Made by a program: the position numbers and the translations under genes | Notes under the pieces: model-generated | Told to the model about the DNA's origin: nothing | The model's input: the letters and a program-made list of their open reading frames with translations, nothing else | Database searches by the model: none | In this document: positions 34,315 through 41,866 of the stretch, one piece after another | How positions within the stretch are numbered: the stretch's first letter is position 1 | Layout of the letters: the number at the start of each line of letters is the position of its first letter | Assembly: GCF_900101595.1 (NCBI RefSeq) | Contig: NZ_FMYY01000026.1 | Location: 1-64,000 of the forward strand | Direction: 5' to 3' | Source: Paenibacillus sp. cl123 | Lineage (GTDB): Bacteria; Bacillota; Bacilli; Paenibacillales; NBRC-103111 | Length of the DNA stretch: 64,000 nt

Positions 34315-35478
34315 ATGAGCGAGCTGCTGCATTCATGGATTCAATCGGCGCTTCTGTTCATCGAAGGGCTTGGCGTGTGGGGAATTTTACTTGGACTTAT
34401 GCTGGAGGTGATCCCGAGCGAGATCGTGCTCGCGTACGGCGGGTATCTCGTCTCTCGCGGCGAAGTTTCGCTCCTCGGCGCCATTATATTCGGTACGATC
34501 GGCTGCCTGCTTCAGCAGGTAATTTTGTACGGCTTGGGCCGTTATGGCGGGCGTCCGGTGCTTGATAAGTTCGGCAAATATCTGCATCTTAAGAAAAAGC
34601 ATCTGGATACGGCGGAAAATTGGTTCAACCGGTATGGCCCGGGCATGGTATTTCTGGCCCGCTTCGTGCCGGTGCTGCGGCAGGCGATCTCGATTCCGGC
34701 GGGGATGGCCCGCATGCGGCTCACCGTCTTCCTTTTCTATACACTGCTCGGCACGATTCCTTGGGCGATCTTATTCGTATACCTGGGCCGGACGCTGGGC
34801 AACAATTGGGAGCAGATTGACGAGGTCGCAGGTCCGTATGTGAAACCTCTGCTGTACGGCGCCGTCATGCTTGCAGTGCTGTATTTCGTGTGGAAATGGC
34901 TGCTTCGCCGCGCCGCGCGCCGGCGGACCAAGGCTTCTCCTGCGCTGCGGGAGACGGACGGACAGGCGGGGGGAGCCGGGGCCGCGCTCAGCGGAGTAAC
35001 CCAGCAGCTCCGGTACATAGGCGGGGAATACCGTGTGCTTCATGGCCGGCGTGTCAAAGGCAGCGGCAGTCCGCAGGAAATTGATCATATTGTCATCGGT
35101 CCGGGAGGAGTGTTCCATATCGATGCGAACCCTTGGTCGGGAGAAATCCGCTTCGAGGAGAGAGCTTTGGAGAAAGGCCCGTCGCAGACGGCCGCAGCGG
35201 GAGAGCCGGATAAGGGCAGCATAGACCCTACAGCACCGCTATACCGGCATGAGTATGTCATCAAGGAGCTGCTGCGGCAGCACAAAATGCGCGCGGACGT
35301 CATCGGCATCGTCTGCTTCACGCATCCGAACAGCCGGCTGATCGGCACAAGCCAGGCTTTCACGGCGCTGAAGGCGGACCGTCTCGTGCCTTTTCTGAAA
35401 AACTACCGCCCCAGCCGGACGCTCGCTCCGGCGGAGGTTGCCCGGATCGAGCAAATCCTGCTCGAGAACAGCGAATAG
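34315..35478 (+). CDS. DedA (VTT) membrane protein fused to a C-terminal NERD domain
   Basis: A 387-residue fusion. Residues 1-200 are a complete DedA/VTT protein: GLMLEVIPSEIVLAYGGYLV, the re-entrant loop GPGMVFLARFVPVLRQAISIPAGMARM, then helices to about 198. DedA proteins flip polyprenyl or phospholipids. After a basic, Ala/Gly-rich linker (about 200-230), residues 240-380 match the nuclease-related NERD domain: HGRRVKGSGSPQEIDHIVIGPGGVFHIDAN contains the acidic-xxx-hydrophobic core of the PD-(D/E)xK fold, with SGEIRF after it. The catalytic lysine is not clearly seen. It stands alone, 91 bases after the lysR stop. Confidence 0.85.
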   Translation: MSELLHSWIQSALLFIEGLGVWGILLGLMLEVIPSEIVLAYGGYLVSRGEVSLLGAIIFGTIGCLLQQVILYGLGRYGGRPVLDKFGKYLHLKKKHLDTAENWFNRYGPGMVFLARFVPVLRQAISIPAGMARMRLTVFLFYTLLGTIPWAILFVYLGRTLGNNWEQIDEVAGPYVKPLLYGAVMLAVLYFVWKWLLRRAARRRTKASPALRETDGQAGGAGAALSGVTQQLRYIGGEYRVLHGRRVKGSGSPQEIDHIVIGPGGVFHIDANPWSGEIRFEERALEKGPSQTAAAGEPDKGSIDPTAPLYRHEYVIKELLRQHKMRADVIGIVCFTHPNSRLIGTSQAFTALKADRLVPFLKNYRPSRTLAPAEVARIEQILLENSE

Positions 35479-35632
35479 ACGGCGCGGACGGAGCCGGCGG
35501 CGGCAAGTTTGTCAGGGCGGCTCTGCCGGCCACCCGGCGATACGAAGGCCAGAGCCTAAGGGATGGAGCGCAGACGGATTTTTTGGTACAATAACCCATA
35601 GTAAGCAGCCTGAAGGAGGATGAACCAAGCGC

Positions 35633-36199
35633 ATGAGCAAAAATTTGAGCAGCAAGCTGAATCAAGGATTGTCGCCGGAGCAGTTCATCAATGCGATGAC
35701 CAAAAACCAGGACAAATTCAAGGAATGGTACGAAGCTTTCGCCTGGGAGAATGAAGGGGACAAGGAGTTTTTCGAGTCGTTGAACAATCGCGACGATCTG
35801 CGCTGCCTGATTCTGGCGGCCGACTGGTGCGGCGATGTCATCCGCAACGTGCCTGCGGTTCTGCGCGCCCTGGAAATTTCGGGCATTCCGACGGAGCTGT
35901 TGATCAAGGAAGAGCATCCCGATGTGATGGCCCAGTTCCTGACCATGGGCGGTGAAGCGATCCCGATCGTTATTTTTACCGATTTCAGCGGATTCGTCCT
36001 GGGGCAGTGGGGGCCGCGTCCGGCTCATGTACAAGCCGTGATGAACCGGTTCAAGCAGGAAAACCCGGACCGTGAAGCTCCGGATTATCAGGATAAAATC
36101 AAGGTTGCCCGCGAAGAGATGGGACGCCAGTACGGTGAAGGCACCGGCTATCAGGCGGTTATCGTCAAGGAGCTTCGCGAGCTGCTGTCCACGTTCTAG
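35633..36199 (+). CDS. Thioredoxin-fold protein
   Basis: Soluble protein of 188 residues. The thioredoxin-like domain is recognisable from LRCLILAADWCGDVIRNVPAVLRAL, the strand-helix bearing the active site, and from the cis-proline region EAIPIVIFTDFSGFVLGQWGPRP. The active site has only one cysteine (WCGD in place of WCxxC), so it is not a classical disulfide reductase and may work by a monothiol or bacilliredoxin-like mechanism. The MBL-fold gene starts 8 bases after its stop. AAGGAGG is 13 bases from the ATG, slightly long. Confidence 0.85.
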   Translation: MSKNLSSKLNQGLSPEQFINAMTKNQDKFKEWYEAFAWENEGDKEFFESLNNRDDLRCLILAADWCGDVIRNVPAVLRALEISGIPTELLIKEEHPDVMAQFLTMGGEAIPIVIFTDFSGFVLGQWGPRPAHVQAVMNRFKQENPDREAPDYQDKIKVAREEMGRQYGEGTGYQAVIVKELRELLSTF

Positions 36200-36207
36200 A
36201 GCGGCCG

Positions 36208-36849
36208 ATGAGCGAAGAACTGAAGCCGCTCCAAGTCGAAGTGTTCCAGCTGGGTCCGATCCAGACGAACGCTTACCTGCTGACCGTACCCGGGGAGAAG
36301 AAGGGCATCGTCATCGACCCCGGGATGAATCCCGGCCCGCTGATGAAGCGGGTAGCCGACCTGGAGATCGAAGCGATCCTGCTGACGCACGCTCACTTCG
36401 ATCATATAGGCGGCGTCGACGAGCTGCGCAAAGCCAAGGGCTGCCCGGTCTATCTGCATGACGCGGAAGCCGACTGGCTTGGCGACCCGAAGCGCAACGG
36501 CTCGGCCCGCTGGCCGGAGCTCGGAGCCCTGATCACGACCGATCCTGCAGAATATGCGCTGGACGACCGCCAGCAGCTGAAACTGCTCGGCCGCACGTTC
36601 CAGATCATGCATACGCCGGGCCATTCGCCTGGCAGCGTCAGCATCCTGCACGGCAAGCTGCTGTTCGGCGGCGATGTGCTGTTCCGCATGTCGGTCGGCC
36701 GCACCGACCTTCCGGGCGGCAGCCAGCGCGATCTGATGGATTCGATTCATGGCAAGCTCTTCGAGCTGCCGGACGACACGATCGTTTATTCGGGACACGG
36801 CCCGAAGACGACGATCGGCTACGAGCGCGAGCATAATCCTTACGTATAA
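36208..36849 (+). CDS. MBL-fold hydrolase (glyoxalase II-like, YqgX type)
   Basis: Metallo-beta-lactamase-fold enzyme of 213 residues. Zinc ligands appear in ILLTHAHFDHIGGVDELRKAKG, IMHTPGHSPGSVSILHGK, LFGGDVLFRMSVGRTDLPGG and VYSGHGPKTTIGYEREHNP, the complete set for the glyoxalase II-like subfamily. Such enzymes hydrolyse thioesters, including bacillithiol adducts of methylglyoxal in bacilli. It is eight bases after the thioredoxin-like gene, so a shared role in thiol chemistry is plausible. A hairpin follows. Confidence 0.93.
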   Translation: MSEELKPLQVEVFQLGPIQTNAYLLTVPGEKKGIVIDPGMNPGPLMKRVADLEIEAILLTHAHFDHIGGVDELRKAKGCPVYLHDAEADWLGDPKRNGSARWPELGALITTDPAEYALDDRQQLKLLGRTFQIMHTPGHSPGSVSILHGKLLFGGDVLFRMSVGRTDLPGGSQRDLMDSIHGKLFELPDDTIVYSGHGPKTTIGYEREHNPYV

Positions 36850-36860
36850 CTGACAAACCG

Positions 36861-36905
36861 ACAAGCCCGGATGGGACAGACATTCGTCTTCCCTTCCGGG
36901 CTTGT
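36861..36905 (+). terminator. Hairpin after the MBL-fold gene
   Basis: ACAAGCCCGG (36861-36870) pairs perfectly with CCGGGCTTGT (36896-36905) with further weak pairing inside, 11 bases after the MBL stop. The T-run is short. Confidence 0.7.
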
Positions 36906-37198
36906 TGGCGTTCGGCAGAAGGCAATCCCCCACAGTGTGAACAGCTTGAGGCAGCGGCCTACGCGGCCGGAGCAGCCGGCGTTGTCATCGAGCGCGTAAC
37001 CGAAGACAACCGGGGAAGAACCGGCTGAAACAGGGCTGACGTCTATTTTAACTGAAAATGGGTGAATACCGTGCTCGGGATAGGTGAGTCACCATAGACT
37101 GTTGTTGTGTCCCGAGACAATCGCACAGGAGCATTTGCCCCGGCGCAATCGGGCTCTGAACAACGAAAGCCGGCATGCCGGACTTTCGCAAATCTACG
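36906..37198. other. Gene-free interval with a hairpin before the poly-His gene
   Basis: No gene with a start codon and ribosome site is visible. At 37164-37188, CGAAAG and CCGGCATGCCGG form a nearly perfect dyad ending CTTTCG, a stem just upstream of the GGAGGT of the next gene. Its closeness to the ribosome site suggests post-transcriptional control or mRNA protection, but this is inference. Confidence 0.45.
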
Positions 37199-37212
37199 GA
37201 GGTGTTCTCTCG

Positions 37213-37506
37213 ATGGAAAAAATTCAACCGATGATGCAAAGCCCGATGCAAATGCCTGCTATGGCAGCCCCGGCTTCCCCAGCCGTTTCCCCGGCAGCCA
37301 TGCCTCAGCCGATGTATGGCGCACCGATCAACGTCCATGCCAGCTATGAGGAAATCAACATCTATGCTCCGAAAAAGCACCACCACCATCATCACATGCC
37401 TGCGGCAGTCTCTCCTGCCTATGCCGCTCCCCGGATGAACGCGGCAAGCATCCTGGTGCTGTACATTTTGCTCGTCATCATCCTGCGCAGCTTCCCGCGC
37501 TGCTGA
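37213..37506 (+). CDS. Small Met/Ala/Pro-rich membrane protein with a natural His6 run
   Basis: Protein of 97 residues starting MEKIQPMMQSPMQMP after GGAGGTG. The N-terminal 45 residues are rich in Met, Pro and Ala. A run of six histidines preceded by KK is at about residues 56-63. The C-terminal end is a single membrane helix (SILVLYILLVIILRSF) with a final Cys. This arrangement, with a hydrophobic tail at the very end, resembles small spore-coat or spore-membrane proteins of bacilli. His and Met richness could mean metal binding, and copper genes lie 420 bases downstream, but no function is established. Confidence 0.72.
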   Translation: MEKIQPMMQSPMQMPAMAAPASPAVSPAAMPQPMYGAPINVHASYEEINIYAPKKHHHHHHMPAAVSPAYAAPRMNAASILVLYILLVIILRSFPRC

Positions 37507-37789
37507 CCGTCTACGGCTGAGGAAGGTTAGCAAGGCACATAGCCGGGCAAGATAAAGACCCCCCGTAGAAAAGCCGGAGGCGGTCACAAGGCTTCCCTCG
37601 CAGCACAGCGGTAATTGACGCCGGCTGCGAGGGGCCTTGCGCAAGGTCGACGGTCCGATAATCAAGAAAAATAGGGGCATACATAAGAAATAACCTGATC
37701 GGCACTGGAAGTCCGGTGAACAACCCGCGGTCTGCGGATGATCGACGGACGGACAAGCATGAATAGGGAGACCGCAAGAATATTTAGTT
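37507..37789. other. Gene-free interval with a hairpin
   Basis: CCCTCGCAGC (37595-37604) pairs perfectly with GCTGCGAGGG (37624-37633) and may terminate the poly-His gene. Nothing else can be supported in this 280-bp stretch. Confidence 0.5.
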
Positions 37790-37825
37790 TTGCTCTTTAC
37801 ATACCCATGGAGGGTATAGTATGAT
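37790..37825 (+). promoter_or_regulatory. Copper-responsive promoter/operator of copZ
   Basis: ATACCCATGGAGGGTAT (37801-37817) is a dyad of TACCC and GGGTA arms, the kind bound by CsoR copper repressors. It lies within the promoter: TTTACA (37796-37801) -18- TATGAT (37820-37825), or alternatively TTGCTC (37790-37795) -19- TATAGT (37815-37820). The second reading has a 19-base spacer, as used by MerR/CueR activators, so the regulator class is open. Confidence 0.7.
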
Positions 37826-37922
37826 GACATTACCGAGAGCAAGTAAAAGCATCCTGTCGGAAGCAAGCTTTCGAAGTTTAGGGTAATGACAGGTATAACA
37901 TATTAATTTTGGAGGGATAACT

Positions 37923-38123
37923 ATGCAACAAGCCACTTTAACTGTCCAGGGAATGTCTTGCAACCATTGCGTAAACTCAATCGAGAGCGCCTTAAATACA
38001 TTGGGAGTATCCGGGAAAGTAGATCTTGCCGCAGGCTCGGTCAGCATTCAATACGAGGAAAGCCAAGTCACATTGGATGCGATCAAGGAAGCAATCGAGG
38101 AACAAGGCTACGATGTCGTCTAG
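37923..38123 (+). CDS. copZ: Copper chaperone CopZ
   Basis: Heavy-metal-associated (HMA) domain protein of 66 residues that carries Cu(I) in the cytosol and delivers it to the CopA ATPase. It shows the metal loop GMSCNHCVNSIESAL (MxCxxC) and the typical beta-alpha-beta-beta-alpha-beta length, ending EEQGYDVV. GGAGGG precedes the ATG. A Rho-independent terminator follows directly, so copA has its own promoter. It is expressed from a promoter with a copper-type operator. Confidence 0.95.
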   Translation: MQQATLTVQGMSCNHCVNSIESALNTLGVSGKVDLAAGSVSIQYEESQVTLDAIKEAIEEQGYDVV

Positions 38124-38166
38124 GCTTATGGGGCTTCCGGATTTTGGAGCCCCAAGCCATTTTTTT
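38123..38166 (+). terminator. Rho-independent terminator after copZ
   Basis: GGCTT and GGGGCT (38123-38135) pair with AGCCCC and AAGCC (38148-38158) and are followed by seven T. It separates copZ from the copA promoter. Confidence 0.9.
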
Positions 38167-38198
38167 GGTCTTCTATATACCCCATGGGGGTACATAAT
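38165..38198 (+). promoter_or_regulatory. Copper-responsive promoter/operator of copA
   Basis: TACCCCATGGGGGTA (38178-38192) is a near-perfect dyad matching the one at copZ and the CsoR consensus form TACCCC-n-GGGGTA. Upstream TTGGTC (38165-38170) and downstream TACATA (38191-38196) are possible -35 and -10 elements with a 20-base spacer. Its T-run start overlaps the copZ terminator. Confidence 0.7.
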
Positions 38199-38218
38199 GG
38201 ATAGGGGAGGAAGCGGAT

Positions 38219-40651
38219 ATGAGCGGCAATAAAGCTTTGGAGCAGCAGCGGCAAACCACTTTGCAAATTACCGGCATGACATGCGCCGCGTGCGCTAACC
38301 GGATCGAAAAGGGATTAAGCAAGCTGGAGGGCGTTTCCCAGGCGACGGTAAATTTTACGCTGGAGCAAGCCTCCGTTACCTTCGATCCGGGTAAAACCGA
38401 TCTTTCCCGCATGGAGCAAAAAATTCAAGCGCTCGGTTACGGCACTGTGACGGAGTTGGTTGATCTGCAGATTACAGGTATGACCTGTGCGGCATGCGCG
38501 GCCAGAATTGAGAAGGGACTCGGCAGACTGCCGGGCGTGACGCAAGCAAACGTGAATCTGGCTCTGGAAACGGCTCATGTGGCCTACAATCCGGCCGCTG
38601 TGACCGCAGCCGACATCGTTCGGAAAATTGAAACGATCGGTTATCAGGCAGCGGTCAAAGGGGAGCAGAAGGATGCGGGGGACCGCCGGCAGAAAGAGAT
38701 CAAGCATCAGAAGCGCAAGCTTGCGGTGTCGGCCCTGCTTTCCCTCCCGCTGCTGTGGGCGATGGTCAGCCATTTCTCCTTCACTTCCTTCATCTGGCTG
38801 CCGGAGCTGTTTATGAACCCTTGGTTTCAGCTGGCATTGGCAACCCCGGTTCAGTTTATTATCGGCAGACAGTTCTACATCGGTGCCTATAAAGCGCTCA
38901 GGAACGGCAGCGCGAATATGGATGTGCTGGTGGCCTTGGGCACATCAGCGGCCTATTTCTACAGCCTTTATCAGACGATAAATACGCTTACTGCCGGCAG
39001 ACATCATCAGGTTGACCTTTATTATGAAACAAGCGCAGTCTTGATTACGCTGATCTTGCTGGGAAAGCTGTTCGAGGCGCTGGCCAAGGGCAGATCGTCC
39101 GAGGCGATCAAAACCTTGATGGGGCTGCAGGCCAAGACGGCAACGGTCATCCGGGCAGGCCAGGAGATGACGATAGCCGTCGAGCAGGTGATAGCCGGGG
39201 ATGTTGTGGTGGTGAAGCCCGGAGAGAAAATTCCGGTAGACGGCGAAGTGGTCTACGGCACGTCTTCCGTCGATGAATCGATGCTGACCGGGGAGAGCAT
39301 TCCTGTTGAGAAGCGCACAGGAGATCTCGTTATCGGCGCGACGATCAATAAAAACGGCATGCTGCGGATTCAAGCGACGAAGGTCGGTAAAGAAACGGCG
39401 CTTGCGCAAATCATCAAGGTAGTGGAGGAGGCGCAAGGGTCCAAGGCGCCGATCCAGCGGGTGGCCGATGTCATCTCGGGGATATTTGTCCCTATCGTCG
39501 TCGGTATTGCCGTCGTTACTTTCCTCGTCTGGTATTTCGCGGCCGAGCCGGGGAATTTCGCCGACGCGCTTGAAAAAGCGATAGCCGTCCTCGTTATCGC
39601 ATGTCCCTGCGCATTGGGCCTGGCGACGCCAACCTCGATCATGGCCGGCTCCGGCCGCGCGGCCGAGCTGGGGATTCTCTTCAAGGGAGGAGAGCATCTG
39701 GAGGCCGCTCACCGGGTCGATGCCATCATCCTGGATAAGACCGGGACGGTCACGAAAGGAAAGCCGGAGCTGACGGATGTCATCGTGGAGAGTCAGTTCA
39801 AGGAGCAGGATTTCTTGCGGCTTGTAGGCGCAACGGAGAAACATTCGGAGCATCCGCTTGCGGAAGCGATCGCCGCAGGCATCGGGGCCCGAGGGATCGA
39901 GCTGCCGGAGACAGACCAATTCGAGGCTATTCCGGGCTATGGCATCCGCGCTGTCGTGGAAGAGAAAGAGCTGCTTGTCGGTACAAGAAAGCTGATGGGC
40001 AAATACGATATTCAGGCCGATGCCGCCTACGGCAGGATGAATGAACTGGAGGAGACCGGAAAGACCGCGATGCTCGTCGCGATTGACGGCCGCTATGCTG
40101 GCATCGTCGCTGTAGCCGACACGATCAAGGAAACGTCCAGGGAAGCCGTGCGGCGCTTGCAGAGCCTTGGCATCGATGTCATCATGATTACGGGCGACAA
40201 TGAACGGACAGCGAGAGCCATCGCGGCTGAGGCCGGGATCGGGCAGGTATTGGCCGAGGTTCTGCCGGAAGGCAAGGCGGCTGAGGTGAGAAAGCTGCAG
40301 GAGTCCGGGAAGAAGGTAGCCATGGTCGGAGACGGGATCAATGACGCTCCCGCACTGGCAACGGCGGATATCGGGATGGCTGTCGGAACCGGTACCGATG
40401 TGGCCATGGAGGCGGCGGATGTCACGCTTATGCGCGGAGACTTGAACAGCATTCCCGACGCTATCTTTATGAGCAAGAAAACGATGGCCAACATCAAGCA
40501 AAACTTGTTCTGGGCGCTTGCTTACAACGTCATCGGCATTCCGATCGCGGCGCTTGGCTTCCTGGCGCCATGGCTGGCCGGCGCTGCGATGGCGCTTAGC
40601 TCGGTTTCGGTTGTATTAAACGCGTTAAGACTTCAGAGGATTAAACTTTAA
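38219..40651 (+). CDS. copA: Copper-exporting P1B-type ATPase CopA
   Basis: Membrane ATPase of 810 residues that pumps Cu(I) out of the cytosol. Two N-terminal HMA domains each carry GMTCAAC (near residues 18-24 and 86-92). The membrane ion path has CPC at residues 462-464 ([12 protein letters not shown]). The phosphorylation site is D506 in [11 protein letters not shown], the ATP-binding HP motif is in [12 protein letters not shown], and the hinge is [18 protein letters not shown]. All key residues are intact. GGGGAGG lies eight bases before the ATG. It lies downstream of copZ but has its own copper-type operator. Confidence 0.97.
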   Translation: MSGNKALEQQRQTTLQITGMTCAACANRIEKGLSKLEGVSQATVNFTLEQASVTFDPGKTDLSRMEQKIQALGYGTVTELVDLQITGMTCAACAARIEKGLGRLPGVTQANVNLALETAHVAYNPAAVTAADIVRKIETIGYQAAVKGEQKDAGDRRQKEIKHQKRKLAVSALLSLPLLWAMVSHFSFTSFIWLPELFMNPWFQLALATPVQFIIGRQFYIGAYKALRNGSANMDVLVALGTSAAYFYSLYQTINTLTAGRHHQVDLYYETSAVLITLILLGKLFEALAKGRSSEAIKTLMGLQAKTATVIRAGQEMTIAVEQVIAGDVVVVKPGEKIPVDGEVVYGTSSVDESMLTGESIPVEKRTGDLVIGATINKNGMLRIQATKVGKETALAQIIKVVEEAQGSKAPIQRVADVISGIFVPIVVGIAVVTFLVWYFAAEPGNFADALEKAIAVLVIACPCALGLATPTSIMAGSGRAAELGILFKGGEHLEAAHRVDAIILDKTGTVTKGKPELTDVIVESQFKEQDFLRLVGATEKHSEHPLAEAIAAGIGARGIELPETDQFEAIPGYGIRAVVEEKELLVGTRKLMGKYDIQADAAYGRMNELEETGKTAMLVAIDGRYAGIVAVADTIKETSREAVRRLQSLGIDVIMITGDNERTARAIAAEAGIGQVLAEVLPEGKAAEVRKLQESGKKVAMVGDGINDAPALATADIGMAVGTGTDVAMEAADVTLMRGDLNSIPDAIFMSKKTMANIKQNLFWALAYNVIGIPIAALGFLAPWLAGAAMALSSVSVVLNALRLQRIKL

Positions 40652-40739
40652 CGCAATTAAGGAGCGCCTCATCTGGCTCATTCGATGATGGACAGACCGT
40701 TATTTCCACAAGGTTTTCACTGACAAAATTTTTACGTAA

Positions 40740-40783
40740 AGCCCCTTGCTTCCGGCTAACGCATAAGACCGGCGGGAGGGGCT
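40740..40783 (+). terminator. Hairpin after copA
   Basis: AGCCCCT (40740-40746) pairs with AGGGGCT (40777-40783), with CCGG/CCGG pairing inside and GTAAA/TTTAC outside. It is about 90 bases after the copA stop and probably ends the copper unit. The remaining 200 bases to the lipase gene carry only a candidate cre box and promoter. Confidence 0.65.
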
Positions 40784-40988
40784 ATTCCGATTTACAGCCC
40801 CGTTGCTAAATAAGCGACCAACTTTCCCGTAATTCGAACCGTTTCCTCCACAACTGATCCACTATTATTTGAACCATTTCTAGAGGTTTTGGGATATTTC
40901 ACTGGGCTTATTTTTGCTAATCTTTTTATGTAAGCACTTTATATGAAAGGGGTTGGGCGATTGATGAGGTAGAGGGTCCTTTTTGTTT

Positions 40989-41002
40989 TGAAAGCGGTTT
41001 CG
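40989..41002 (+). promoter_or_regulatory. Candidate cre box (CcpA site)
   Basis: TGAAAGCGGTTTCG matches the CcpA consensus TGWAANCGNTNWCA at all but the last position. It lies 51 bases before the lipase start and would place that gene under carbon catabolite control. Confidence 0.55.
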
Positions 41003-41052
41003 GTCGGAAGAAGGGCTTGCCAGTTCCATAAATCAAGAAGAAATGAGGTCAT

Positions 41053-41656
41053 ATGATGAAAAGAAAAATGCAGTTCATGATGCTGTTCAGCATGCTTGCT
41101 CTCCTGTTGGCGATAACATGTGCATGGAGTCCCATGACAAACACCGCAGAAGCGGCTACTGCCCGTGTCCCGGTCGTATTCGTTCACGGATTAACCGGCA
41201 GCGATACGAATTTTGACTCGATCAAAAGCTATCTGCTGGGCCAAGGGTGGAGCGAGGATGAGCTGTATGCGATAGATTTGCCAAGTAAAAGCGGCCATCA
41301 GGAGTTGAACTCGGCAGCGCTTGCTTCCTTTGTGGATCCAGCAAACCGGACACTCGAAAGTCCATATGGTCGCGCATAGCATGGGCGGCGCCAACAGCTT
41401 GTACTACATTCTGTATAAGGGAGGAAATACGAAGGTTTCGAAGCTGGTTACACTGGGGGGAGCCAACAGCGTAACGACCAGCTACGCTCCGTGGGGCATA
41501 GCTACGACTTCGATCTACAGTGCGAATGACGGCGTAGTCGCCAATAACTGGTCTTTCCTGTTCGGAGCGAATAACATTAAAATTTATGGGGTATCCCATG
41601 TGGAGCTGCTGACCAATACGTATGTGAAATCGCTCATCAAGTCAGCGCTGAACTAG
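41053..41656 (+). pseudogene. Secreted class-2 lipase/esterase (Bacillus LipA-like), frameshifted
   Basis: A secreted alpha/beta-hydrolase split in two frames. The first (41053 to about 41340) has a signal peptide and the oxyanion-side block VPVVFVHGLTGSDTNF, then DLPSKSGHQELNSAALASFVD. The second, from about 41340, has QQTGHSKVHMVAHSMGGANSLYY with the nucleophile serine, YSANDGVV with the acid, and GVSHVELL with the histidine, ending at 41656. Joining needs one base skipped or two restored near 41338-41350. Compared with Bacillus LipA, a residue or two also seem missing there, hinting at a small deletion. It is preceded by a cre-like box and followed by a strong terminator. Confidence 0.85.
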
Positions 41657-41657
41657 G

Positions 41658-41706
41658 AGTCCGGTGAACAAGAGGCCCGAGGCCGCACGTTATTCACCGG
41701 ACTTTT
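41658..41706 (+). terminator. Rho-independent terminator after the lipase gene
   Basis: AGTCCGGTGAA (41658-41668) pairs perfectly with TTCACCGGACT (41693-41703), followed by TTTT. It directly follows the lipase stop. Confidence 0.9.
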
Positions 41707-41719
41707 AGGAAGCCGACGG

Positions 41720-41764
41720 CAATGGCAGCTGGACGATCACGATCGAGCGGTTGCCATTGTTTTT
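41720..41764 (+). terminator. Second hairpin with T-run
   Basis: CAATGGCA (41720-41727) pairs with TGCCATTG (41752-41759), followed by five T. It may reinforce the previous terminator. It lies about 100 bases beyond the stop of the convergent AraC gene. Confidence 0.6.
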
Positions 41765-41866
41765 AGTTATCGTACTATCCGGCGCTATAGTAGGGAGGGA
41801 GAGCTTCGCGCTAACAAAGTATCTAAAAGCTGGCGCAGCAGACAGCAGAGCTCTATCTCTCGCGGA

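Noticed and set aside
36931-37031. Stop-terminated frame reading EQLEAAAYAAGAAGVVIERV
   Set aside because: It looks protein-like but has no start codon or ribosome site in frame. It might be a decayed gene end; the evidence is too thin.
38945-40501. 518-codon minus-strand open frame inside copA
   Set aside because: It is antisense to a complete P-type ATPase and lacks a ribosome site.
40740-40783. Riboswitch upstream of the lipase
   Set aside because: The structure is a simple stem with an internal match, close to the copA stop, and fits a terminator better.
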